NCBI GenBank assembly: GCA_019075905.1
Contig: JAGXAM010000006.1
Location: 62,001 to 126,000, forward strand
Direction: 5' to 3'
Length of the DNA: 64,000 bases
Source of the DNA: Hyphomicrobiales bacterium
GTDB lineage: Bacteria > Pseudomonadota > Alphaproteobacteria > Rhizobiales > Beijerinckiaceae
The position numbers and the translations under genes were made by a program. Numbering within the stretch: position 1 is the stretch's first letter; each line of letters opens with the position of its first letter. Positions 52,279-61,959 of this stretch are shown piece after piece. The notes below the pieces were generated by a model. It did not search any database. It was given only the letters and a program-made list of their open reading frames with translations, and was not told the DNA's origin.

Positions 52279-53004
52279 ATGGCTCGTGTGGCAGTCGTCA
52301 CGGGGGGAACACGGGGTATTGGCGCAGCAGTGGCCAAGGCCCTGAAGGCAGCGGGCTACAAGGTCGCCGCCGTCTATCATGGCAATGATGCCGCCGCCGA
52401 GGCCTTCAAGGCCGAGACCGGCATCGCCGTCTACAAGTGGGATGTCGGCAATTATGATGCCTGCGCCGCCGGCCTCGCCAAGGTCACCGCAGATCTTGGC
52501 ACCATTGGCGTTCTGGTGAACAATGCCGGCATCACCCGCGACGGCATGTTCCACAAAATGACGGCCGATCAATGGTATGGCGTCATCAACACCAACCTGA
52601 ACTCGCTGTTCAACATGTGCCGCCCGGTGATTGAGGCGATGCGCGAGGCCAATTTCGGCCGCATCATCAACATCTCCTCGATCAATGGCCAGAAGGGCCA
52701 GATGGGCCAGACCAATTATTCCGCGGCCAAGGCCGGCGACATTGGTTTCACCAAGGCGCTGGCGCAGGAAAATGCCCGCAAGGGCATCACCGTCAATGTC
52801 ATCTGCCCCGGCTATATCGGCACGGAAATGGTGCGGGCGGTGCCCAAAGAGGTGCTGGAAAAGAGCATCCTGCCGCTCATTCCGGTCGGCCGCCTCGGCG
52901 AGCCGGAGGAAATCGCCCGCTGCGTGGTGTTTCTCGCCTCCGACGATGCCGGCTTCATCACCGGCTCCACCCTGTCGGCCAATGGCGGTCAATATATGGC
53001 CTGA
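52279..53004 (+). CDS. phaB: Acetoacetyl-CoA reductase PhaB
   Basis: A 241-residue short-chain dehydrogenase. The cofactor motif is TGGTRGIG near the start, with NNAGITRDGMFHKM, the catalytic Ser in INISSINGQKGQMGQ and YSAAKAG with Tyr and Lys. The GMFHKM and GQMGQTNYSAAKAGDIGFT wording is specific to PhaB. It reduces acetoacetyl-CoA to (R)-3-hydroxybutyryl-CoA with NADPH. The polymerase gene phaC is not in the window. Confidence 0.95.
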   Translation: MARVAVVTGGTRGIGAAVAKALKAAGYKVAAVYHGNDAAAEAFKAETGIAVYKWDVGNYDACAAGLAKVTADLGTIGVLVNNAGITRDGMFHKMTADQWYGVINTNLNSLFNMCRPVIEAMREANFGRIINISSINGQKGQMGQTNYSAAKAGDIGFTKALAQENARKGITVNVICPGYIGTEMVRAVPKEVLEKSILPLIPVGRLGEPEEIARCVVFLASDDAGFITGSTLSANGGQYMA

Positions 53005-53012
53005 GGCGGCCT

Positions 53013-53062
53013 GATCCCATCAGGGGATCGGCGAACCGGCGCGCGCGGCAATCTCGCGCGCC
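53013..53062. terminator. Two hairpins between phaB and the GT21 gene
   Basis: The first pairs GATCCC (53013-53018) with GGGATC (53024-53029). The second pairs GGCGCGCG (53038-53045) with CGCGCGCC (53055-53062) around nine bases. They lie in the 82-base gap between two convergent genes, where a shared terminator is expected. Neither has a U-run. Confidence 0.4.
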
Positions 53063-53086
53063 GTTGTCACCCGCACCAAAATCAGC

Positions 53087-54223
53087 TCACGGCTGCGGAT
53101 GCGGGGCATGGGCGGCGACCGCGCGCATCGCATGGCCACGCCAGACGAAATCATTGCCAAGCCAGGCATCGACCCACAGCACCGGCAGCAGCAGGTCGCG
53201 CAGCACCATGGCGGCGACGATACGCGGCGACAGCGGCCAGCCAGCCGCCTGGCTGTGCAGGCATTCGGCCCCATACCACAGCACCGCCACCAGCAGCACC
53301 GGCGGCAGGACGGCAGCGCCGATCAGCGCCGAAGCGCTGCCCGCCAGCAGCATCGGCCACAGGCCGGTCGAGATGATTTCAGGAACGAAAAACAGCGGGA
53401 AGGTCACGCGCCGCAGCCGTGCCCAGCGCACCTGCCGCTGCCACACCGCCAGCAAGGCCCGCGACCCCAGCGGCTGCTCGAACGGCCCGGAGACCAGCCG
53501 CACCTTCATGCCCTGGCTGTGAACCACCTTGGTGGCGGCGGCATCTTCGGCCGGCTCCGAGGCCAGCGCCTTGATCCCGCCGGCTGATTCCAGCACGCTC
53601 CGGCGCCAGCACATGGTCTTGCCCTGGGCAAAGCCGCGGCCAATGGCGTCAGCGACATATTGCCAGCGCGCCTGATAGGAATTGAGGAAAGCGCATTCGA
53701 GATCAGCGGCGCTGTTGCCGGGACGCGCGCCAATCGGGCACCCGCACACCAGCCCGGTCGAATCATCGAAGCGCGCCAGCAGGCGGCTGATATAATCCTT
53801 CGGCATCAGCACGTTGGAATCAGCCAGAATGATCCATTCATGCGCCGCCGCTGCCCAGCCCAGCGCCACATTGTTGAGCTTGGGATTATCGCTGATTGCC
53901 TCGTCGCCGATGATCAGCCGCGATTTGACATGGGCAAACTGCGCCATGGTGGCACGCGCCAGCGCAATCACCGGATCATAAGGCTGGGCCACACACAAAA
54001 TGACCTCATAATCGGGATAATCCAGCGTGAAGGTCGAGGCCAGCGTCTCGGCCTCATAGGCCTCGACACCGCACAGCGGGCGGACGATCGAGACGGGCGG
54101 ATGCGGGCTTGAGGCCGTCAGCACGCCGGGCCTTGTGGTTCGACGCCACGCCAGCGCGACGCTGACGATCTGGGCGCCCGTCAGCACGACTGCCAGCGCC
54201 ACCACTATCCAAAACAGGGTCAT
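53087..54223 (-). CDS. GT21-type ceramide glucosyltransferase-like protein
   Basis: A 378-residue membrane glycosyltransferase of family 21. An N-terminal membrane helix (about 3-25) precedes the GT-A domain. [13 protein letters not shown] opens it, [11 protein letters not shown] holds the metal-binding Asp, AEDAAATK the catalytic Asp, and [11 protein letters not shown] the Q/RxxRW motif. At least two helices close the C-terminus. The family adds glucose to ceramide; some alphaproteobacteria use it for glycosphingolipids. Serine palmitoyltransferase is not in the window, so a ceramide acceptor is inferred only from family. It is single, divergent from gltX. Confidence 0.82.
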   Translation of the reverse strand: MTLFWIVVALAVVLTGAQIVSVALAWRRTTRPGVLTASSPHPPVSIVRPLCGVEAYEAETLASTFTLDYPDYEVILCVAQPYDPVIALARATMAQFAHVKSRLIIGDEAISDNPKLNNVALGWAAAAHEWIILADSNVLMPKDYISRLLARFDDSTGLVCGCPIGARPGNSAADLECAFLNSYQARWQYVADAIGRGFAQGKTMCWRRSVLESAGGIKALASEPAEDAAATKVVHSQGMKVRLVSGPFEQPLGSRALLAVWQRQVRWARLRRVTFPLFFVPEIISTGLWPMLLAGSASALIGAAVLPPVLLVAVLWYGAECLHSQAAGWPLSPRIVAAMVLRDLLLPVLWVDAWLGNDFVWRGHAMRAVAAHAPHPQP

Positions 54224-54334
54224 CTCACCTCTCCCGTTGCCAAGCGCTCGATTTCAGCACTTAACATTTCCCGCGCCATACGGCACAACGCCATCCACTG
54301 CCCACGCATTCCTGCCAATATATCTGGACCCAGC

Positions 54335-55714
54335 ATGTCTGAAACGAAAGTCACGTCTCCTGCCATCGTCCGTTTTGCGCCCTCACCCACCGGGCGCATT
54401 CATATTGGCAATGCCCGCACGGCACTCTTTAATCAACTTTTTGCGTGGCAATTCGATGGCAGATTCGTACTGCGCTTTGATGACACTGATGTCGAGCGCT
54501 CGCGCGAGGAATTTGCCGCCAGCATCGTCACCGATCTCGCCTGGCTCGGCATCAAGCCGGATGTGGTCGTGCGCCAGTCGCAACGGGTTGCCCTTTATGA
54601 GGCTGCGGCCGCGCGGCTGCGCGCTGCCGGGCGCCTTTACCCCTGCTATGAAACCCCGGACGAACTCGACCGACGCCGCAAGCGCCAGCAGGCACGCGGC
54701 CTGCCGCCGGTCTATGACCGCGCCGCCCTGCACCTCACCGACGCCGATCGCGCCGCGCTTGAGGCTGAAGGCCGCCGCCCGCACTGGCGTTTCCGGCTCG
54801 ATCCCGGCGACGTGACCTGGGAAGATCTGGTGCGCGGTCATTGCCATGCCGATGCCGGATCCCTGTCCGACCCGGTGCTGGTGCGCGAGGATGACTCGTT
54901 TCTCTACACCCTGCCCTCGGTGGTCGATGATCTTGATCTGGGCATCACCCATGTCATCCGCGGCGAGGATCACGTCACCAACACCGCCGTTCAGCTGCAG
55001 ATTTTTGCAGCATTGGGTGATGGCCGCCCGGCACCGCGTTTTGCCCACCATAACCTGCTGACGACAGCCAGCGGCGAGGGTCTCTCGAAGCGCTCCGGCG
55101 CCCTGTCGCTCACCAGCCTGCGTGAACATGGCATCGAGGCCCTCGCTGTCGCGGCGTTGGCGGTGCTGACCGGCACCTCGGCCGCAGTTCACCCCGTCGC
55201 CTCGCTGGCGGAACTCGTGGCCTTGTTCGACCTTGGCCATGTCTCGCGCACCTCGGCTAAATTCGATGAGGCCGAACTTGAGGTGCTGTCGGCGCGCACG
55301 CTGCATATATTGCCGCTCGCCGCCATCGAGGAGCGCCTTGCCGCTCTCGGTATCACACGCGCTGCCGCGATCGATCTTGACGCCTTCTGGCTGGCGGTGC
55401 GCGGCAATCTCGCGCAGCTCGCCGATGCCAGACTGTGGTGGCAGGTGGTCACCGGCCCAATCACACCGCTGGTCGAGGATGCTGACTTATTGGCCGCCGC
55501 CAGCGCCGCGCTGCCGCAAGGCCCCCTCGATGGCACGAGTTGGAAGACCTGGACCGACAGCCTGAAAGCTGCCACCGGCCGCAAGGGCAAGGCGCTTTAC
55601 CATCCGCTGCGGCTAGCCTTGACCGGCCATGAGAGCGGGCCTGATCTTGCAGCACTTCTGCCCTTGATCGGCCCGCAAAAGGCGGCCCTGCGGCTCGCCG
55701 GCAAGACCGGCTAG
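54335..55714 (+). CDS. gltX: Glutamyl-tRNA synthetase
   Basis: A 459-residue class I synthetase. The HIGH motif is in [15 protein letters not shown] and the KMSKS-equivalent is GLSKRSG. It lies at about residue 237, before the helical anticodon domain. It charges tRNA-Glu. Many alphaproteobacteria carry two gltX genes with different specificity; the [20 protein letters not shown] wording suggests the shorter second type, which I cannot confirm without the other copy. The start at 54335 is 111 bases from the divergent GT21 start. Confidence 0.94.
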   Translation: MSETKVTSPAIVRFAPSPTGRIHIGNARTALFNQLFAWQFDGRFVLRFDDTDVERSREEFAASIVTDLAWLGIKPDVVVRQSQRVALYEAAAARLRAAGRLYPCYETPDELDRRRKRQQARGLPPVYDRAALHLTDADRAALEAEGRRPHWRFRLDPGDVTWEDLVRGHCHADAGSLSDPVLVREDDSFLYTLPSVVDDLDLGITHVIRGEDHVTNTAVQLQIFAALGDGRPAPRFAHHNLLTTASGEGLSKRSGALSLTSLREHGIEALAVAALAVLTGTSAAVHPVASLAELVALFDLGHVSRTSAKFDEAELEVLSARTLHILPLAAIEERLAALGITRAAAIDLDAFWLAVRGNLAQLADARLWWQVVTGPITPLVEDADLLAAASAALPQGPLDGTSWKTWTDSLKAATGRKGKALYHPLRLALTGHESGPDLAALLPLIGPQKAALRLAGKTG

Positions 55715-55728
55715 GCGATAGGCCGCGC

Positions 55729-56895
55729 TCAGGGCGGCGGCAGCGGCGCGCTGGTGATGCCGCCGTCATGGCGCAGCGGCAAGGGAGCGCGGCGCTGGCT
55801 GACGGCGTGCCGAGGCCTCGCAGCCACCGGCATCTGCCCGCCCTTCAGTTGCAGGGCAGGCGTGCCCGCCAGCTTTGGCTGCCCCATTCGTACAGATTGC
55901 TGCTGGGTGACAATGATATCATTGGCATCCTCATGGCCGAGCAGCGTTTCGGCATCCGATTTGGCCAGCGCCTGCGCCCAGCTTTCGCCCGGCGGCTTGC
56001 AACCGCACCCCTGGACATGCGTTTTGCGGAACAGGAACGCATTCGGCAAATCCTGATAGGATTGACCATTGGCTGAGCGCGCCGTGCCAATATCCGCACC
56101 AACCGCCATGGAATACAATTCCACCGCCGCATTGGGGCAGCGCGCCGTGCACAATTGCTGCAGCGCTGCGACACTATGGTGCCAGGCCGAATAGGACACC
56201 GGGAAGAAACCGCCGTCGCACTCGCGCACGCATATGGCCATACTGCCGCCGCTGAGGTGCCGCCCCGATGAGGCCGGGCCGGCGGGATTGTCGATCACCG
56301 GCGGCAGCTGGGTGCCGTCATCGGATGCACCGCGTGCGGGAATGGCATTGTCGCTGCTGGCGCCATCATTGCCTGGCTGGTTGAACGGCGCCTGATGATG
56401 CCCGAACAAGGCGTTAAGCAGCCCGCCGGGGCCATTCTGCGTTGGCGTTGGCGCCGGTTGCCCGAGGCAGAGCGCGGCATATTGTCCACGCAACGCCCCG
56501 ACTTCGACCCGGTTATTGCCGCCACCGGCCCCGAGCCGCTCCATGATGTTGGAAAGATCGATCCGCATCTGGCTGATCCTCGCGTTGAGCGCTCCGCATT
56601 GCGGCGGCGGATTCTTGCCAAAAAACAAAAACTTGCGGTTGGAACAGCCAATTGAATTGGCATAGGCGGAGGTGCGCTCGATCTGCTGTTGCTGGCGCGC
56701 CGCCATCTCGCGAAGCCGCCCGGCATCCCCCGGGCCCTGATGCTCAAGGGCAAATATGCGCTGGCGAAGCGCAACGCACTGGCGTGACTGCGCCAGAGCC
56801 GAAGACACGCCCGTCACCAGCATCAACGATCCCACAGCCATGGCCAGCACCAGCTTGCTGCGCAGAATGTGTCTTGCGATGCGACTGCGGCCCAC
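55729..56895 (-). CDS. DUF2865 exported protein
   Basis: A 388-residue protein with a signal peptide ending near SSALAQS. A coiled-coil-prone Gln/Arg-rich stretch (38-75) and a Pro/Gly/Asn-rich linker (150-215) precede the DUF2865 domain. That domain has ICVRECDGGFFPVSYS, LCTARCPNAAVELYSM and the paired cysteines QGCGCKPPG. Six or more cysteines suggest disulfides in the periplasm. The family is largely confined to Rhizobiales and has no known function. Translation appears to start at GTG. It converges with gltX at 15 bases and diverges from the methyltransferase. Confidence 0.82.
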   Translation of the reverse strand: MGRSRIARHILRSKLVLAMAVGSLMLVTGVSSALAQSRQCVALRQRIFALEHQGPGDAGRLREMAARQQQQIERTSAYANSIGCSNRKFLFFGKNPPPQCGALNARISQMRIDLSNIMERLGAGGGNNRVEVGALRGQYAALCLGQPAPTPTQNGPGGLLNALFGHHQAPFNQPGNDGASSDNAIPARGASDDGTQLPPVIDNPAGPASSGRHLSGGSMAICVRECDGGFFPVSYSAWHHSVAALQQLCTARCPNAAVELYSMAVGADIGTARSANGQSYQDLPNAFLFRKTHVQGCGCKPPGESWAQALAKSDAETLLGHEDANDIIVTQQQSVRMGQPKLAGTPALQLKGGQMPVAARPRHAVSQRRAPLPLRHDGGITSAPLPPP

Positions 56896-57039
56896 ATACC
56901 ACCCATTGAACGACTAGCATAAGCGAATCAATCGCTTGCCCACGACCACCATAGTGCTAGTTTGCGGCTGCGGCAAAATGATGGTTTGGTTGGCACCTCG
57001 GGCAAGCGCTGAGCTGCCCTCAAACCCCGAGGATCCGTC

Positions 57040-57645
57040 ATGAATGATTTTGACCGGTGGCAAACACGCTTTGCCAGCCCTGATTATGTTTTTGGCACAG
57101 AACCCAATGAATTTCTGGTGCGCTGCAAGCCCTTGCTGCCGAAATCCGGCAAGGCCCTGGCCCTGGCCGATGGCGAGGGACGCAATGGCGTCTGGCTGGC
57201 GCAGCAGGGGCTGGACGTGCTTTCGGTTGATTTTTCACCCCTCGCCCAGGCGAAGGCCCGCAGTCTTGCCGCCGCACGCGGCGTCGCCATAACCTGCGCC
57301 GAACTCGATCTTTCAACCTATGACTGGCCGGCGCAAAGCTTTGACGTCATTGCCGATATCTTCACGCAATTCACCCCGCCGCACCAGCGTGCGGCCAAAT
57401 GGGACGGCGCCCGCCGCGCCCTCAAGCCGGGCGGTTTGCTGATCATGCAGGGCTATAGCGTCAAGCAGATTGAATATGGCACCGGCGGGCCGAGAGACCC
57501 TGCCCATCTTTATACACGCGCGCTGGTTGAGGCGGCCTTCGCCGGCTGGAACGACGTGCATATCTACGAGGACGACGCCGTGATCCGCGAAGGCTCCGGC
57601 CATTCCGGCATGTCGGCGCTGATCGGGCTGACGGCGCGCGCCTGA
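57040..57645 (+). CDS. SAM-dependent methyltransferase, TehB-like
   Basis: A 201-residue class I methyltransferase. Motif I is ALADGEGRNGVWLAQQG, the acidic end of strand 2 is SVDFSPLAQAKA, and FDVIADIFTQFTPPHQR and LKPGGLLIMQGYS form the later motifs. The N-terminal FDRWQTRFASPDYVFGTEPNEFL is seen in TehB-like and thiopurine-type small-molecule methyltransferases. The substrate is unknown. It is a single gene between the DUF2865 protein (divergent) and ompW (convergent). Confidence 0.85.
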   Translation: MNDFDRWQTRFASPDYVFGTEPNEFLVRCKPLLPKSGKALALADGEGRNGVWLAQQGLDVLSVDFSPLAQAKARSLAAARGVAITCAELDLSTYDWPAQSFDVIADIFTQFTPPHQRAAKWDGARRALKPGGLLIMQGYSVKQIEYGTGGPRDPAHLYTRALVEAAFAGWNDVHIYEDDAVIREGSGHSGMSALIGLTARA

Positions 57646-57671
57646 GGCCCAGAACCGTCTGCGATAAAGCG

Positions 57672-57702
57672 GGGCGCGCGCGCCGGCAAAGGCGCCGCGC
57701 CC
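57672..57702. terminator. GC hairpin between methyltransferase and ompW genes
   Basis: GGGCGCG and CGCGCCC pair across a GC-rich loop that can itself pair. It lies between two convergent stops 65 bases apart. There is no U-run. A shared end-of-transcript structure is plausible. Confidence 0.35.
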
Positions 57703-57710
57703 TGCAGATG

Positions 57711-58454
57711 TCAGAAGCGGTACACCACACCCGTAGTCAGCAGCCAGGGCTGATAATGAGTGTGCTGCTCGCTGGCGAGCGGAACCGGCACGCCAGCAAT
57801 GCCAGTGGCATGCGACTTGCCATAGGCGAACACTTTTTTCACGTCGAACGTGACGCCCCAGTGCCGGTCAATCATCACATCCGTGCCCGCCTGCAGCACA
57901 AGGCCGACGGTCGGATCAACGGTGACGCCGGTATCAAGTCCATCGCTCTGGCGGAACGAGAACAACGGCGCGATACCGATGCCGAGATAGGGCTGGAACG
58001 CGCCAAGCTGGGTGAAATGATAATCCACAGTCAGCGGCACGATCGCCGGCATCACGGTCGCCAGCCGCGTTCCCACCGGCGGCAAGCCGCCGCCACCGTT
58101 ACCGGTTGTCGTGACCTTGGCATCAAGCGGCAGGCCAACGGCAATTTCCGCGGACACATTATTCGTCAGGAAATAGCCAAATTGCGCGCCGAGCGTGAAC
58201 ACATCGGCAATTTTCGCGCCAACGCCAAGAAGCTCAAGCAGCGGAAGACCCGGCCCAGGTTGCGCATACAGTGTCGACTGGCTGGTGTTGAGGCCATAGG
58301 TAACACCAAGCCGCATGAAAAACCCAAGGTTATCCACAACCGGCGCCGGACCTTTTAGCACCGGGGCATGATCTTGCGAGGGCAGATCGGCCGCCCGCGC
58401 CAGCGTTGCCACAGCGCAACTGGCGAGCGCACCCAGCAATACACCCCGAACCAT
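57711..58454 (-). CDS. ompW: OmpW-family outer membrane protein
   Basis: A 247-residue beta-barrel with a signal peptide ending near TLARAAD. Regular amphipathic strands follow (FFMRLGVTYGL, TLGAQFGYFLTNNVSAEIAVG, YHFTQLGAFQPYLGIGIAP). The last residue is Phe, as needed for barrel assembly, with LLTTGVVYRF at the end. OmpW forms eight-stranded channels for small hydrophobic molecules and is often stress controlled. It is preceded by an AT-rich region with a perfect palindrome, a likely operator. The symbol is by family and not by orthology. Confidence 0.82.
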   Translation of the reverse strand: MVRGVLLGALASCAVATLARAADLPSQDHAPVLKGPAPVVDNLGFFMRLGVTYGLNTSQSTLYAQPGPGLPLLELLGVGAKIADVFTLGAQFGYFLTNNVSAEIAVGLPLDAKVTTTGNGGGGLPPVGTRLATVMPAIVPLTVDYHFTQLGAFQPYLGIGIAPLFSFRQSDGLDTGVTVDPTVGLVLQAGTDVMIDRHWGVTFDVKKVFAYGKSHATGIAGVPVPLASEQHTHYQPWLLTTGVVYRF

Positions 58455-58564
58455 GGAATATGAAATTTTATGCGTATACTTTCTCCCGCCTTCTCAAGGA
58501 AACAAGCGAAATTTTGGCGGCAAGGTCAAGTCAATTCCGTTCATATAGGAACTTTAGCACATAT

Positions 58565-58582
58565 TGTGACAGATATGTCACA
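58565..58582 (-). promoter_or_regulatory. Perfect palindrome upstream of ompW
   Basis: TGTGACA and TGTCACA are exact reverse complements around GATA. The centre lies about 120 bases upstream of the ompW start, inside a region clearly richer in A and T than its surroundings. Half-site spacing is two bases longer than the CRP consensus TGTGA-N6-TCACA, so a different regulator is more likely. Confidence 0.5.
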
Positions 58583-58607
58583 GGTTGTGCGGCGATCATC
58601 GGCTTGC

Positions 58608-59084
58608 TCACGCCTTCTTCTGCCAGCCGCCGTCCTGTGTCTGCTGCCAGTAGGACAGGACGTGGCTTGAGGCTTTCAGGGCGCGCCATTGCTCACGCGC
58701 CGTCGCAACGCTGGAATCGTCACGCCCGTCAAACAGGATAACCACCCTGAGGTGCGGTTCCGGCGCCCCGGCAGACGCCGGCGCGAGGCAGGCAGTAGGG
58801 TCGGCCCCGGCCACCAAAAATCGCACCTGCGCGCCATTGGGGGTTTCCGGGCCGGTTGTCAGATAGACCGGCTGGTTTTCGGGATGGGCATCGGCGCTGG
58901 TGCCATGCGGCAAAAACGAATCGTCCCGAAAGGTCCAGAGCAGCGTATCGAGGCTTTGCATCAGCTCGGCCTGCGGTGTCTCGATCACCACACGCCAGCC
59001 GCGCGCCCGGGATTTTTCAACAAGGCCGGGCAACACCGCCTCGATGCGCTGGCGCTCAAGATGATAAAACCAGACCTCGCTCAC
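58608..59084 (-). CDS. holC: DNA polymerase III chi subunit
   Basis: A 158-residue protein. The start [37 protein letters not shown] and QPVYLTT are typical of HolC. It links the clamp loader to single-stranded DNA binding protein. The ATG overlaps the pepA stop by four bases. The pepA-holC pair next to lptF is conserved in proteobacteria, which supports the call. Confidence 0.93.
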   Translation of the reverse strand: MSEVWFYHLERQRIEAVLPGLVEKSRARGWRVVIETPQAELMQSLDTLLWTFRDDSFLPHGTSADAHPENQPVYLTTGPETPNGAQVRFLVAGADPTACLAPASAGAPEPHLRVVILFDGRDDSSVATAREQWRALKASSHVLSYWQQTQDGGWQKKA

Positions 59085-60628
59085 GCCGGCTTGCTGCCGG
59101 TCTCGTAATAATCAGCAACCAGACGGTCGAGCAGGCGCACGCCCCAGCCCGATCCCCAGCTCTGGTTGATGTCGTTTTGCGGCGAGCCCATCGCCGTGCC
59201 GGCAATGTCGAGATGCGCCCAGGGCGTGCCATTGATGAAGCGCTGCAGGAACTGCGCCGCCGTGATCGAGCCACCGTGGCGCCCGCCGGTATTTTTCATA
59301 TCGGCGAATTTCGAGTCGATCAGCTTGTCATAGCCAGGCCCCATCGGCATGCGCCAGACGCTCTCGCCGGTCGCCTGCCCGGCGCTGGCAAGTTGCGCGC
59401 TCAGCGCATCATTATTGGAGAACAGCCCGGCATGATCCTGCCCCAGCGCCACGATGATCGCCCCGGTCAGCGTCGCCAGATTGATCATGAAGGCCGGCTT
59501 GAAGCGGTCCTGCACATACCAGAGCACGTCGGCGAGGACGAGCCGCCCCTCGGCATCGGTATTGATCACCTCGATGGTCTGGCCGGACATGGATTTGACA
59601 ATGTCACCGGGCCGGTAGGCATTGCCGTCGGGCATGTTCTCGACAATGCCGATGGCGCCGATCACGTCGACCTTGGCCTTGCGGGACGCCAGCGCATGCA
59701 TCAACCCGACGACGCAGGCCGCGCCACCCATGTCGCCCTTCATGTCTTCCATGCCGGCCGCAGGCTTGATCGAAATGCCGCCGGTATCGAACACCACACC
59801 CTTGCCGATGAAGGCAATGGGCTTGGCCGCGTCCTTGTCCTTGCCGGATTTCACGCCGCGCCAGCGCATGATCACCATCTGGCTGTCACGCTTCGAGCCC
59901 TGCCCTACCGCCAGCAAAGCCCCCATGCCGAGCTTGGCCATGTCTTTCTCGCCGAGAACCTCGACCTCGACACCCAGCGCGGTCAATTCCTTGGCGCGCT
60001 TGGCAAATTCCTCGGGAAACAGCACATTCGGCGGCTCGTTGACCAGATCGCGCGCCAGCGCGACGCCCTCGGTCAGACCGGCTTGCCGCGCCAGCGCCTT
60101 TTTGACGGCAGCGGCATCAGCCACCAAAAATGTCACATCATTTTGGTGATTATTTTCAGTATCATCAGCCTTTTTGCTCTTGTAACGGTTGAACTTGTAA
60201 TCGCGCAATTGCAGCCCGGTCACCATGTCGCAAATGGCCTCAGCCGCCCATGCCGGAGCGCCCGGAGCCTCGCACAGGATGCGGCTTTCACCGCCCGAAA
60301 GCCTGGCGCGAATCTTGCCGCCAAGATGCAGGTGCCGGGTCGGTGCCGGTGCTTCCTTTCCGTCCTTGTCACCCTGACCAAAAACGATCAGCCGCGCGCA
60401 GCCAAGCCCGGTCGGCGCCAGCATATCCAGCACCTGCCCGGCCTTGCCGGTAAAGTGCGCCACCTTGGCCGCAATCGCCATGGCGGCAGCGCCGGGCTGC
60501 AGCGCTTTGGCGGTTATCGGCCCGAAGCTCAGCTCGGGGCCACAAAACGCCACGAGGGTCGCATCGGCGGCATCGCCGGCAGCGCCGTTCTTGAGGCTGG
60601 CAATTTCGATTTTCAGGTTGTCTTTCAT
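59081..60628 (-). CDS. pepA: Leucyl aminopeptidase (M17)
   Basis: A 515-residue cytosolic aminopeptidase. The metal-binding C-terminal domain has [15 protein letters not shown] with Lys and Asp, GDMGGAA, and [14 protein letters not shown] with the signature of M17. The first 180 residues are the variable N-terminal domain. It forms hexamers with two metal ions per subunit and removes N-terminal residues. It leads a pepA-holC operon and diverges from lptF across about 210 bases. Confidence 0.95.
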   Translation of the reverse strand: MKDNLKIEIASLKNGAAGDAADATLVAFCGPELSFGPITAKALQPGAAAMAIAAKVAHFTGKAGQVLDMLAPTGLGCARLIVFGQGDKDGKEAPAPTRHLHLGGKIRARLSGGESRILCEAPGAPAWAAEAICDMVTGLQLRDYKFNRYKSKKADDTENNHQNDVTFLVADAAAVKKALARQAGLTEGVALARDLVNEPPNVLFPEEFAKRAKELTALGVEVEVLGEKDMAKLGMGALLAVGQGSKRDSQMVIMRWRGVKSGKDKDAAKPIAFIGKGVVFDTGGISIKPAAGMEDMKGDMGGAACVVGLMHALASRKAKVDVIGAIGIVENMPDGNAYRPGDIVKSMSGQTIEVINTDAEGRLVLADVLWYVQDRFKPAFMINLATLTGAIIVALGQDHAGLFSNNDALSAQLASAGQATGESVWRMPMGPGYDKLIDSKFADMKNTGGRHGGSITAAQFLQRFINGTPWAHLDIAGTAMGSPQNDINQSWGSGWGVRLLDRLVADYYETGSKPA

Positions 60629-60837
60629 AAGGGCTCCTGCCGGTCAGTTGCCGCTATCATGGGGATTTTGCCCGCGAACGGCAAGCGCAAAGCTATGCTG
60701 TGCCCCATGACCAGCGTCACGCGCTTGCCACAGGTGGCCAGGATTCGCACACCCCTGGCAAAATCTGCTCCCGGGGGCGGCAAATCCTATGCTAAGCCTG
60801 TCATGTGATTAGGGATTTTTGGCACGAATCGTGGACT

Positions 60838-61959
60838 ATGGGCGTTATTGACCGTTACATGTTCAGACAGGCTGCGGGGGCTTTTATCGCCAGCCTGCTG
60901 TCGCTGACAGCCATCGTCTGGCTGACGGAAGCACTGCGCCAGATCAATGTCGTGACACTTGAGCACCAGTCCTTGCTGATTTACCTCGGCCTGACCGCTT
61001 TGGTGATTCCACCAATCATGACCATCATCATTCCGGTGGCGCTGCTGATCGGGGTGATTTACGCCCTCAATCGCCTCAGCGGTGACAGCGAGCTCATCGT
61101 CCTCAGTGCGGGCGGGTTCAGCCCCTGGGCGATTCTGCGCCCCTATTTCGCCCTCGGCCTGGTGACGGCGCTGGTCACGGCGCTGCTGTCGCTCTGGCTG
61201 ATGCCATGGAGTTTTCGCGAAACCCGCAATGTGCTGAGTGCGGTGCAGGCGGATTTTGTCACCCATATTGCCCGGCCCGGCGCCTTCAATGTCGTCGGCG
61301 GCAGTTTCATCTTCCATTACCGCGCCAAGGGCGCCGGCAATGACCTGCGCGGCCTGTTCATGCAGGACCGGCGCGATCCCAACCAGATCAACACCTATAT
61401 AGCCGAAGAGGGCGCGACGCTGACCTCCGGCACGCATCATTTCCTGCTGCTGCGGCACGGTTCGCTGCAACGCGAGACCGCCGGCAGCCAGGACCCGGCG
61501 ATTGTCCAGTTCGATCAATATGCTATCGATTTGTCCTCATTTGATGCCACCGGCCTGCGCGGAACGCCCCTGCGCCCGCGCGAAACACCGAGCTGGCAAT
61601 TGCTGCGCGGCAACCTCCCCAAGGGTGTGACACCCTCGCAAGTCCCCAGCTATTATGCCGATCTTGCTGACAGATTCCTGAGCCCGGCCTTTGCTATGGT
61701 ATTGACCTTGTTTGCCTTTGCTGCCCTCGGCCGGGCTGCCAGCGTGCGACGTGGGCGCCAGAGCGCTATAGCTGCGGCCGCGTTCGCGGCGCTGATATTC
61801 CGTCTGGTGGCCTTCTGGGCCGCCGCCATCAGCCAGCGGCATATCTGGGGCATCGCCCTTTCGGTCATCTGGGTGCTGGTCAGCGGCCTGGTGCTGCTCT
61901 GGCTGATCCTGCAGCCGCAACTGGCGCAGGCCTGGCGCCAGCGAGGGTCGACGCCATGA
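60838..61959 (+). CDS. lptF: LPS export ABC permease LptF
   Basis: A 373-residue inner membrane protein with six helices, three at each end around a periplasmic jellyroll domain (about 125-260). DRYMFRQAAGAF at the start, LSGDSELIVLSAGG and the C-terminal SPAFAMVLTLFAFAALG match YjgP/LptF. It takes lipopolysaccharide from the membrane with LptG and LptB. ATG at 60838 is preferred to a GTG 11 codons upstream. Its stop overlaps the lptG start by four bases. Confidence 0.93.
   Translation: MGVIDRYMFRQAAGAFIASLLSLTAIVWLTEALRQINVVTLEHQSLLIYLGLTALVIPPIMTIIIPVALLIGVIYALNRLSGDSELIVLSAGGFSPWAILRPYFALGLVTALVTALLSLWLMPWSFRETRNVLSAVQADFVTHIARPGAFNVVGGSFIFHYRAKGAGNDLRGLFMQDRRDPNQINTYIAEEGATLTSGTHHFLLLRHGSLQRETAGSQDPAIVQFDQYAIDLSSFDATGLRGTPLRPRETPSWQLLRGNLPKGVTPSQVPSYYADLADRFLSPAFAMVLTLFAFAALGRAASVRRGRQSAIAAAAFAALIFRLVAFWAAAISQRHIWGIALSVIWVLVSGLVLLWLILQPQLAQAWRQRGSTP

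Noticed and set aside
58565-58582. CRP site upstream of ompW
   Set aside because: TGTGA and TCACA are separated by eight bases instead of six, so the consensus does not fit; kept only as an unassigned palindrome.
58856-60808. 650-codon plus-strand frame opposite holC-pepA
   Set aside because: It lies antisense to two well-supported genes and contains no recognisable domain despite its length.
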